Below, in pieces: positions 1 through 7,700 of a DNA stretch of 43,113 bases. The stretch's first letter is position 1; every line of letters starts with the position of its first letter. The position numbers and the translations under genes were made by a program. Below the pieces are notes generated by a model. That model made no database searches. It was not told where the DNA came from and saw only the letters and a program-made list of their open reading frames with translations. This DNA comes from Akkermansia sp. (GTDB lineage Bacteria; Verrucomicrobiota; Verrucomicrobiia; Verrucomicrobiales; Akkermansiaceae), in contig JAFQEY010000012.1 of the NCBI GenBank assembly GCA_017398765.1, positions 1 through 43,113 of the forward strand. Direction: 5' to 3'.

Positions 1-16
1 AATTGTAGGGGAAGAT

Positions 17-283
17 GTGCGGGCAAGCCCGCACGCGAAATTGCCCTGACGGGCAGCGAAATTCATGGCTGGAGCCATGAGCGAAATTATCCACTACGTG
101 GATAGCGAAATTACCGCCGGAACGGCGGTAGTGAAAAAAAATGGCAGCCCGAAGGGCTGCGGAACTCTATCACTGCTGCCGGAGGCAGCAATTTCGCTGG
201 CTCGGCAAAGCCAATTTCGCTCGGCGAAAGCCGAATTTCACTCGAGCCGCAGGTGAGAATTTCACTTCGCTCATCAGAGTGAA
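17..283. repeat. Hairpin array with orientation-switching GCGAAAT separators
   Basis: About ten short hairpins lie head to tail: 17-34, 42-55, 63-80, 88-104, 112-130, 144-160, 174-190, 198-213, 221-234 and a degenerate one at 242-258. Arm sequences differ from one hairpin to the next but each is self-complementary over 5-8 bp, and most are closed by an outer T-A pair. In the left half the separator is GCGAAAT (35-41, 56-62, 81-87, 105-111; variant GTGAAAAAAAAT at 131-142). In the right half it is the reverse complement ATTTCGC (191-197, 214-220) or ATTTCAC (235-241, 259-265). The switch falls in a unique spacer at 161-173. A looser TTCACT/AGTGAA stem (261-266 with 278-283) follows. The array may continue beyond the left window edge. 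It does not match CRISPR, attC or terminator clusters as I know them. Function unknown. Confidence 0.85.
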
Positions 284-1107
284 CATCCCCCCTCCAATTT
301 CCCATTTATCTACCAATGTGTCTATTCCTGCTGTTTAGCTATTTCCTGGGCTGTTTGCTTGTCAGCCCCGGCGCCCGTTCATCGCTTGCCGCCAGGTTTT
401 CACGCCATCAGCAACATAAATGCAGGAAACTCGCAATAAAACGCCCTCCGCCATCGTCTATTTATTAGAAATCAGCACTTTCTACAATTTTTTGAGGATT
501 TGTGGCCTGTTTTATGAAGTCTGAAGTAGAGTTAGTTCACACATAGGGGGAATTAGTGAAAAAGCGCGAAAAAACTAGGACTGTTTATAGGTTTTTATAT
601 TTATTTAAAGTGCTTAAAATAAACGAAAAATAAATAATGCGTAATCTTTTTTAGGTTTTTAATCGTCCGGAGACTCTCTATAACTCAAAAAGTTGACGCC
701 AAAACGACACCTTGCCGGGTAGGAAAGAAATTTCTGAGAGCAACGGCACCCCAACGAATGTGGCATCCAAAGGGGGCGATTCAGATAAGCAAATAATCCG
801 GTGTGAGTTAAAGCTCAGTGCTTAAGCTGTACGCGCCGACTTACTCCTCTGGGGGAGGGGACTCATGGACAGCTGATCCCTTTCCCGTGTTGAGGTGTTC
901 CTCGCTCCAATAACAGCCGTTCAACGGCGACACTCAGAGCCTCTTTTAACACGATCTTGAGCGCCTAAAAGGACGGCAATCTCACGGGGGAGCAGTTTTG
1001 AGTGTATAGAAACAAAGTGAATACTCAGTCGGGCACGGTGCAGGGAGTTTTCTCTGCACGGCAAGATGGGAACAATGCCTTCGCTGGTGCCCACATATTG
1101 AAAATTC
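284..1107. other. Long non-coding stretch, possible structured RNA near 700-960
   Basis: I see no convincing gene here. Positions 440-660 are AT-rich. From about 700 to 960 the sequence is GC-richer with several local complementarities: TGCCG/CGGCA around 713-747, AGCTGT (834-839)/ACAGCT (869-874), GAGG-TGTT-CCTC near 892-903, GCCGTT-C-AACGGC near 916-928, and TCTGAG near 733 with CTCAGA near 933 as a possible closing stem. This could be an untranslated structured RNA of about 210 nt. It lacks signature sequences of tmRNA, RNase P or SRP RNA that I would recognise, and I cannot assign it. Confidence 0.25.
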
Positions 1108-1135
1108 TTGACTTTTTAGTGAGTTGTCGTACTAT
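1108..1135 (+). promoter_or_regulatory. Sigma70-type promoter for the 1143 gene
   Basis: TTGACT (1108-1113), 16-nt spacer, TACTAT (1130-1135). The -10 box ends 7 nt before ATG 1143, so transcription would start at or next to the start codon. This decides the start in favour of 1143 over the longer frame that begins at 1002. Confidence 0.6.
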
Positions 1136-1142
1136 CAACGCC

Positions 1143-2168
1143 ATGCTCCCTTTCTCCTTTGCTACCTTGTTTCGTCCGGCTAAGATGCTGAAACTTGTTT
1201 TTGTATCTATTGGTTTATCGTTGCTCGCCGTGGGAAATGTGTCCTGTCAGTTAACCAACTGTGAATTGGTTCATGCGTCCCTCGAACAAAATAAACTTGC
1301 CGGTTTCATTTTGCGTGATGAAAAAAATTGGAAAAGCATAGTTATTCGAGAAAGCAAGGAAGAAGCCGGTGTATGGGAAGTGACAGAGCAAGTTTACCCG
1401 GACGGAGTAATTCCTCCGGTGATGAAGCACCTCGGAAACCTGACCGCCGGGCAATTCCTCACGATTATCGATGCCGCCTGCGTGTCAATGGAACAGAAGC
1501 AATTGTTCAAGCATTCGGGAATAATGGTCGATGCCGATATTTCTAATCTGTATATTGAATACCAGGTAGAAAAGGGTGACCGTTACATCTGTTATCAGGT
1601 TGATTTCTCCGGGGAGAAGGATGCAGAAGCGTTCAAACAATTGAGCGATATGGTGTATTCCATCTGCGGGAAGTCTGATATCGCTATGCGGGATAGGAAA
1701 ATCGCAATGAGTGAGCATAACACTGCGGTGGAAAAAGCCCCGGAAAATTGCATGAAACTGCAGCGCGAACTCTGGGACTTGTACTGCCGATGCCGCCTTG
1801 CTCCTGAGTCTGATATGAGTCCGCTGCACCAACGTCTGTCGGCTGTTGCTGAACCCGCCTCTTTATACATGCTGGCTGTTTTTTTCGCTGAATGTATGCC
1901 GAAGTCTCCCAAGCTGCTGGCAGAGGACATGGAACTGACCGATGAGGAGTTGGCTCAGCAGGATAGGGTGTTCGCCCTGTGGTCAGGCAGACGTTCTTCT
2001 GTGTGGTCCTGCAAGGAGGCATTGTTCCGCATGGCCTCTGCCGGGGATGCATCTGCCCGGGAGTACCTGCAACGCCTTGTTCGTGATTATCCCGGCGATA
2101 ATGCCATGGATGCCCGCTATGCTGAGCTGCCGGATAAAGCGTCTACGCTGAAAGCCCCCCGGAAGTAA
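1143..2168 (+). CDS. Exported protein of unknown function, 341 aa
   Basis: I do not recognise a family. The start at 1143 is chosen because a good promoter ends 7 nt upstream; an in-frame ATG at 1002 would place the promoter inside the gene. The N-terminus has basic residues followed by a hydrophobic stretch (about residues 15-35) ending in GNVSC, so it is probably exported, either as a cleaved secretory protein or as a lipoprotein with a non-standard lipobox. The remainder is soluble, cysteine-containing and rich in acidic and helical segments, with no motif I can name. It begins a run of four plus-strand genes; the next gene starts 44 bp downstream with a strong ribosome binding site and is likely co-transcribed. 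Confidence 0.75.
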   Translation: MLPFSFATLFRPAKMLKLVFVSIGLSLLAVGNVSCQLTNCELVHASLEQNKLAGFILRDEKNWKSIVIRESKEEAGVWEVTEQVYPDGVIPPVMKHLGNLTAGQFLTIIDAACVSMEQKQLFKHSGIMVDADISNLYIEYQVEKGDRYICYQVDFSGEKDAEAFKQLSDMVYSICGKSDIAMRDRKIAMSEHNTAVEKAPENCMKLQRELWDLYCRCRLAPESDMSPLHQRLSAVAEPASLYMLAVFFAECMPKSPKLLAEDMELTDEELAQQDRVFALWSGRRSSVWSCKEALFRMASAGDASAREYLQRLVRDYPGDNAMDARYAELPDKASTLKAPRK

Positions 2169-2199
2169 CGAGATTGTTTGGAAATGTGTTCGCGTAAGC

Positions 2200-2207
2200 A
2201 AGGAGGT
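2200..2207 (+). promoter_or_regulatory. Shine-Dalgarno site, unusual here
   Basis: AAGGAGGT lies 5 nt before ATG 2213. It is the only textbook Shine-Dalgarno sequence I found at a convincing spacing among the starts in this window, which makes it an exception rather than the rule. Confidence 0.8.
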
Positions 2208-2212
2208 GGATA

Positions 2213-2701
2213 ATGGAAACGGATTGCCGGAATCAATTAACATGGGCAGAGAGACTGGCGCTCTTTGTAGAGGACAAATGGAACATGGGGCATGCAGTCT
2301 GGGCGGGGGTGTATTTACTCGCCTCTCTTGTGCTGTTGCCCGTTGTGCTGATTCTATCTGCCGGTACCGGGATGGCAATATTGGCATACCTGACCGTGGG
2401 ACTTTATGGGGCAGATGGGCATACCGCCACGACAACTCTGGCCATCAATGTGTTCTGCACGGTGATGGGGTGGTTTGTCTGCTGTTGGTGGTGCATGGTG
2501 ATACGTTTGTTCTATTGTCACCTGAAGTGGCGACCATATCGAGCTTCCTGCGGGCTTCCGATGGCCGGTCTGTTGGTGCTGGCAGAACTGACTCTGTTCA
2601 CAATAGCCCTCTTTATTGTAGGGACGGACTATTGTATTTATCTGGCGGCCGTTCCCGTGGCACTCATGCTGCTGATAGGGTATGTATGGTGGGGGAAATA
2701 A
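2213..2701 (+). CDS. Small integral membrane protein, 162 aa
   Basis: I do not recognise the family. Four or five hydrophobic segments can be seen: roughly residues 28-48, 52-70, 75-95, 110-135 and 140-160. A cysteine/tryptophan-rich stretch (CCWWC) lies near the middle. The N-terminal 25 residues are charged and probably cytoplasmic. The start is fixed by a strong ribosome binding site. It lies between two probable exported proteins, and its stop codon abuts the promoter of the following gene, so the downstream lipoprotein can also be transcribed separately. No enzymatic motif is visible; a transporter or a membrane partner of its neighbours are both possible. Confidence 0.75.
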   Translation: METDCRNQLTWAERLALFVEDKWNMGHAVWAGVYLLASLVLLPVVLILSAGTGMAILAYLTVGLYGADGHTATTTLAINVFCTVMGWFVCCWWCMVIRLFYCHLKWRPYRASCGLPMAGLLVLAELTLFTIALFIVGTDYCIYLAAVPVALMLLIGYVWWGK

Positions 2702-2730
2702 TTGATTTTTACAATAACATACGCTATCGT
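2702..2730 (+). promoter_or_regulatory. Promoter for the 2738 gene
   Basis: TTGATT (2702-2707), 17-nt spacer, TATCGT (2725-2730), then 7 nt to ATG 2738. The -35 box begins directly after the stop codon of the upstream gene. This supports ATG 2738 over the upstream in-frame ATG at 2702, which would put the promoter inside the coding sequence. Confidence 0.6.
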
Positions 2731-2737
2731 ACACCGT

Positions 2738-3298
2738 ATGAGCACCACTCGCAGAATCCTCTGTACCACAGCCCTGTGCCTTGCAGCGGGTTCCTGCGTA
2801 AGCTGTACACAGTTTTGCTTCCGTTTCATCGATATGGGGCAAGTACGTACCGGTATTGAAATCACAGAACCCAAAGAAGTGTATAGAGTCGGAAATCGGC
2901 ACTATATTCGCGGTGAAAAAGCAGAATTTGAGTACAGGCACGATTGGCTTTGGAAAGAGCTTAAAAACAACGTCGGTGAATACACGCGGATACCGGGCTC
3001 AGAAACCGGTAGTCTGTACCACGAGATATCACAGGGTTCTGACAGCGAGCCTCCGCGTTATTATCTGAAACGTGATGCAACGTGGCTTACCGCATTGCCG
3101 GGAAAATCATCCGAAAAAATAATCACGTTCAGCCAAACGATGCCGCACGGAGTCTATACGGAGGAAACGCGAACGACCGCTCACGCTCTGTACGCTTATC
3201 CGCTTGCTGCGGCTGCACTTGTAGCGGTGGATGTGCCGGTTGCTCTCCTTTGTATTGCATTGGAAATCCTCACGTTGCCTTATGAAATGATGAAATAG
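2738..3298 (+). CDS. Putative lipoprotein, 186 aa
   Basis: From ATG 2738 the protein starts with a classic short signal: basic residues, a hydrophobic core and cysteines (AAGSCVSC), of which either could be the lipidated one. The frame could open 12 codons earlier at 2702, but the signal sequence and the promoter both favour 2738. The middle is hydrophilic. The C-terminus carries a long hydrophobic segment (about residues 150-183) that ends in a short LPYEMMK tail. The pattern of lipid anchor plus C-terminal hydrophobic D-x-P segment is loosely like YceK-type small lipoproteins, but I would not assign that family. Probably envelope-located; role unknown. Confidence 0.7.
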   Translation: MSTTRRILCTTALCLAAGSCVSCTQFCFRFIDMGQVRTGIEITEPKEVYRVGNRHYIRGEKAEFEYRHDWLWKELKNNVGEYTRIPGSETGSLYHEISQGSDSEPPRYYLKRDATWLTALPGKSSEKIITFSQTMPHGVYTEETRTTAHALYAYPLAAAALVAVDVPVALLCIALEILTLPYEMMK

Positions 3299-3344
3299 AG
3301 CCGATGCGGGTCAATATGCAGGCCAACTCACTCTGAATGATAAA

Positions 3345-4301
3345 ATGTTCATGTACCTGGAAATAGAGGGTGGTTACAGGAGAAAGCATTGGCGGGGACG
3401 CATTATTTCTTCTGCCGGAGCAGAGCTCGGACAACTGGCGTTTGAATTGGCGGGAGGCCGTCTTGCTTTAACCGCCGGTTCTGATGAGCTTGTCCTCCGG
3501 GCGTTCTGCGAGGCGGAAACTCATGGCACCATCTGCCTGAACAGGCAGCCGTATGCCGACTATGTGGTTCAAAAGACGGGAGAAATTGAGGTAACGGATT
3601 CGGATGGCGTGACTGTGCTGGTTTTGTTAAAGGATTCTTTTCGCCGTCGCAGGAAATGGGCGTATCGGCAGGGGGGTACTCTCTCTCAGGCAGAGAAGTA
3701 TGCAGCATGGGGAGATTTGCTCATTTCCCGGCATGGCATTATTACCTCAATCGTGGATTTTTGTCATTGGATTGTGCCTGAATGCTCCGGACGCTATCCG
3801 CTCCTGTCAGCAGAGGATGAGAAAATTGTGCAGCGTATGCCGCGCTCAGAGCAGCTGCTGATAATCGCACTGGCGGCGCGGTATCTTTGCATCCAGCCTC
3901 ATTTTCAATCCACGACCTCTGATAATGACCTCGTGAATGTTGCTTCCTTTGTGCGGGATGAGAAGACAGGTGCTTTCAATATCAATCCGGATGTGTTTCC
4001 AGCGCGTCCGGAAGAAAAGTATATCTTCAATTACCCCTGGGCAATCGGCTCCATCGTCATCATTTCCATCATGTATTTCATCGTGCTGCTCTTCTGGGAT
4101 TTTCCTGCTGAGTTTACCTTCCGCACACATATTGCCGGACCGGTGATCATGTTTTTCCTGGTCAATGGTGTACCGCTGGCATGGCTGCTTATCCATCTGA
4201 TGATGGAGCCTATTGCGGATAATCCGAAAGAAGAGAGACGCTTGTATGAGATGGTTCGCGCTTTTTCAGAGCGGAACCACAATGAAAATAATGATAATTA
4301 G
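3345..4301 (+). CDS. Membrane protein with large soluble N-terminal part, 318 aa
   Basis: I do not recognise a family. The first 220 residues look soluble, with beta-rich stretches and a basic patch (SFRRRRKW) near residue 90. Two hydrophobic segments near residues 230-250 and 265-290 should anchor it in the inner membrane with a short charged tail. Start choice is uncertain: ATG 3345 or the in-frame ATG 3351. It follows the lipoprotein gene by 46 bp and its 3' end overlaps the stop of the opposing gene by 4 bp. The last 25 codons (4217-4293) are duplicated nearly exactly at 9454-9530, so this gene's tail marks one edge of a duplicated or inserted module. Confidence 0.75.
   Translation: MFMYLEIEGGYRRKHWRGRIISSAGAELGQLAFELAGGRLALTAGSDELVLRAFCEAETHGTICLNRQPYADYVVQKTGEIEVTDSDGVTVLVLLKDSFRRRRKWAYRQGGTLSQAEKYAAWGDLLISRHGIITSIVDFCHWIVPECSGRYPLLSAEDEKIVQRMPRSEQLLIIALAARYLCIQPHFQSTTSDNDLVNVASFVRDEKTGAFNINPDVFPARPEEKYIFNYPWAIGSIVIISIMYFIVLLFWDFPAEFTFRTHIAGPVIMFFLVNGVPLAWLLIHLMMEPIADNPKEERRLYEMVRAFSERNHNENNDN
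4217..4293 (+). repeat. 77-bp direct repeat, left copy
   Basis: This 77-bp segment matches 9454-9530 in the same orientation with a single mismatch (T at 4266, C at 9503). It is the coding 3' end of the 3345 gene. A further 17-bp match (4353-4369 with 9538-9554, gaaacgagaacaaggtt) follows in both places, with 52 bp fewer between the two blocks in the right copy. The two copies bracket the adhesin module. Confidence 0.9.
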
Positions 4302-4627
4302 ACCTCTATGAAAGATAACATGGTCAAAACGAAAAACGGGCCTTGTAGCATAGAAACGAGAACAAGGTTCTCCGCTCCCCTGTCTCTGCCATAGGCCAGC
4401 GTTACGCCCTCCTGCGGCTCCTCAAAGCTGTGGACGCCTGTTGGCTCCAATTCCTCTGCCAGATAAGTGATATTCCCCGGACCGATAAGGGCATTCACTC
4501 TGTCCGGAGTATTATAATGTTGCAGCAGCAAAGCTCCATTGTATGCCGGATATCCGTCGTACTGACAACGTATGCTTTCTACTGCGCCGTTCTCGCGCTC
4601 GATGGCGATGTGTGATTTTGTTCCCAT
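4298..4627 (-). CDS. Phage/plasmid-type small protein, probably truncated, 109 aa
   Basis: The N-terminus (MGTKSHIAIE, then DGYPAYNGALLLQHY and a late AYGRDRG) matches the pattern I know from small uncharacterised proteins common in phages and plasmids, which typically begin MGTRS and carry a WDGYP-type motif. In those proteins the chain continues in a polar C-terminal region after the RDRG-like motif. Here the sequence instead runs into AENLVLVSM and a hydrophobic tail, and the break coincides with the repeated 17-mer at 4353-4369. I infer the original 3' end was lost in the same rearrangement that made the direct repeats. No ribosome binding site or clear promoter is visible. It may be a non-functional remnant. 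Confidence 0.5.
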   Translation of the reverse strand: MGTKSHIAIERENGAVESIRCQYDGYPAYNGALLLQHYNTPDRVNALIGPGNITYLAEELEPTGVHSFEEPQEGVTLAYGRDRGAENLVLVSMLQGPFFVLTMLSFIEV

Positions 4628-4660
4628 TGATATTGATGTGGTTGGTGGTTAAATAAAGCA

Positions 4661-4687
4661 CCGGGCCGGTCATCATGACCGGCCCGG
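4661..4687 (-). terminator. Rho-independent terminator of the adhesin gene
   Basis: Perfect 12-bp arms CCGGGCCGGTCA (4661-4672) and TGACCGGCCCGG (4676-4687) with a 3-nt loop. On the minus strand the stem is followed by GCTTTATTTAA. It lies 37 bp past the adhesin stop codon. AAAG/CTTT flanks extend the symmetry, so it may act in both directions. Confidence 0.85.
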
Positions 4688-4723
4688 CTTTCACATATAT
4701 ATAACGGGAAAATGGGGGGATTA

Positions 4724-7700
4724 TCAGCGTCTGCGACGGCGGGCAGCCAAAGCCGCCAGAGCCAGCAGGCTCAGAGTGGCCGTGGTGGGCTCGGGGATGG
4801 CGAGCCCCTCTGCCAGGTACACCACCTGTGCGCTGCTGTCATAGATGAGAGCAGTGGTGTAGGAGATGTAATCACCGCTCAGGTAATCTGATGCAGCGAA
4901 CACGTACGAGGTGTTCAGTGTGCTGAGAGCCTGAGAATCAAAGTTCATGCTGCCTACGCCGCTGAAGAGGACGATGCGGTACTCCTCCGGGAGTACGTCT
5001 ATGTCCAGTGTCAGCACGAGATTGATGGGGGCAACTGTACAATCCTTGAAGCTCAGGGAGCCACCGTTGAGATTCAGGTGAGTGGCATTGGCGGTGTACG
5101 TGGAGCCGCCCTGCAGAGTAAGGCCGCCGGTGGTGTTCAGGGTGGCACCGGCTGTGGCGTTCACGGCTGTGCCTGCGGTGTATGAGCTATCGAAGCTGAG
5201 ACGATCGGTGCAGGATACGATTGCCGGAGTTTCGCCGACGGTGTTCACAGAATTCAGCTGCATCAGCTCATTGACTGAGAAGCTGATGTTATCCATTAAG
5301 ACTTCCAGCACCGCACTCTGAGCAAAGGAGATGGAATCCACCGCCAGTTCTGCGCCGTCGGCAAGCGATACGCTGCCGCTGAAATTGCTCGCTCTGCTAA
5401 AGCTTACCTGCGTACCTTGTCCGCTGATGCTCAGTTTGCCACTGCCGCTCAGGCTGCCGGCGGCGGTGCCGGTAGCTCCTGCGGTGAAGCTCAGGCTGCC
5501 GTTCAGCTCGGTGTGGGTGGCAGCATAGCCGCTGCTCTGCACCTGCAGGCCGGCGCCGGCTGCCACGCTTACATTGCCCTTCAGCTCATTATCTGCTCCG
5601 CTCAGCACAACCTGAGCTCCGTTTTCCACGCTCAGCAGAGTGCCGGCTGCGGTGCTCACTGTGGCATCCGCTGCGCCGAGAGCTGTGCTGTGCTGCACGC
5701 GGAGTGTACCTTCCTGCAGCAGGGTGCCGCCCGTGTGCTCATTTGCCGTGGCGAGGACCAGCTCGCCGCTGCCGCTCTTCACGATGGCGCTTCCCCCGGT
5801 AATCTTGCCTCCCGTGGCGGAGGCCTCAAAGCGGTAATCATTCCCGGCGCTGTTTTCCACGCTGATACTCAGCGGGGAAATCTCGCCCACCAGCTGCACG
5901 GTGCCGGCGCCTTCATCGGTGAACACGGTATCCATGCCGTTGCGGTAACGGATATCGGCACCGTTGCGCTGCCAGTTTTCAGAGCTGCTGTCCCAAAGGG
6001 CGTTACCACTGCCATTGCTCCATATGCTCTTGCCCTGCTCGAAGTACAGCACGCCGTCTTCCCACACCAGGTTGTCGAAGCTTGCGCCCTTGGCATCCTG
6101 TGTGCCGCTTACGGTAATATCATCTGCATTCCAGTAGCCGTCCACATCCATGTACTGGTCTGCACTTGCCAGTTCCAGCAGCTTGTAGCGCCCGCTGGCC
6201 AGCATTTCTGCCCCATCCACCGCTATGGTGAAGGAGAAGTGCTCCAGGTTCGCATCCAGATTCAGCACGGCATTCTCGCGGTTCGCGCCGTCCACTGTGA
6301 ACTTCAGGGTGGAGCCACCGGAGAAGGTTACCTCCTGCGCGCTGATGGCATTCTGCCCGCTGAGCTCCAGTGAGGTGCCTCGCTTCAAATTGATACTGCC
6401 GCTACTGTGGTTCATGCCGGCATCCTGCAGCACCACGGCAGCGCCGCTGCGCGCGGTGGTGCTAATGCCCAGGCCGTTGAACTGAGCTCCATTGCGTATA
6501 ATGAGCCGCCCGGCTTCCAAGTGTGTTGTGCTACCTATGTAGCTGGTGAGTGAATTGCTTATCTCGGCCTCGGTGGCGGCACTGCCCTTGATGCTTTCGA
6601 GTGTGCTTGCTACATTTGCTCCATCAAAGATGATATCTCCGCTCTGAGCAATGCTGTTGGAATCGGCATCCGTATAGCTGCCGTTGAAGATAACGTCCAC
6701 CGTCTGCCCGCTGGTTTCGCTGGCTACATAGACGCTATCATTGAACTCAATGCTCTTGCCCGCCGCAGCAGACAGGTGGAAGTGCCCGCCATCGGATGCC
6801 GTGCTACTCATGTAAATGCTCCGCAGGCGGTAGTCGGAGCCTACTTTTTCGTAGTTGCGTGAAAAATCTACTGCACTATCCTGAATGTAGATGCTCCGGG
6901 TACTGTAAATGGCAGCACCCGCACCTGTCGTAGAATTGTCGCTGAAGGTTACTGTTTCCGCACTGCCGCGAATGATAACTTCTGAGCCGTAAATCGCACC
7001 GCCTTCTGCAGCTGTATTGCCACTAAAGGTGATGTTACCATTCAGGTTGATTTGGCCGGTCGAGTGTATGGCACCGCCTTCTGCAGCTGTATTGCCACTA
7101 AAGGTGATGTTACCATTCAGGTTGATTTGGCCGGTCGAGTATATGGCACCGCCGTCTGTTGCTTTGTTGGTGTCAAATAAAACGTTTTGGGTGTTATCGC
7201 AGATGGAGATAGTGGAAGAACTTCCTCCGTAGATAGCGCCGCCATGGCCGGCCGAGTTGCCGGTGATGTTTACTGCTCCGGCATTACCACTGATGGAGAT
7301 AGTGGAATTGTAATCTCCGTAGATAGCGCCGCCATAGGAGTTGGAGGAGGTGGTGGAGGAGGCTGCGTTCTCGGTGATATTTACATCACCGGTATTACCA
7401 CTGATGGAGATAGTGGAAGAACTTCCTCCGTAGATAGCGCCGCCATAGGAGTTGGAGAAGGAGGAGGAGGAGTTGCCGATGAAGCTTACGTCGCCCCCGT
7501 TATCGCAGATGGAGATAGTGGAAGAACTTCCTCCGTAGATAGCGCCGCCATAGGACTTGGAGGAGGAGGAGGAGGAGTTGCCGGTGAAGCTTACGTCGCC
7601 CCCGTTATCGCAGATGGAGATAGTGGAAGAACTTTCACCGAAGATAGCGCCGCCATAGGAGTTGTAGTTGGAGTGGGAGGAGTAGTAGGAGGAGGAGGAG

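Noticed and set aside
86..104. DnaA-box-like TTATCCAC in the array
   Set aside because: It is part of a hairpin, is not an exact box and is not clustered; no origin genes nearby.
17..265. CRISPR array
   Set aside because: Repeats are 7 bp, spacers are palindromes, orientation flips, and no cas gene is nearby.
65..338. Short open frames across the hairpin array
   Set aside because: Their sequence is made of separator and hairpin arms in different frames, they overlap each other, and none has a start signal.
1002..1142. Upstream extension of the 1143 gene
   Set aside because: Would place a good promoter inside the coding sequence and lacks signal peptide character.
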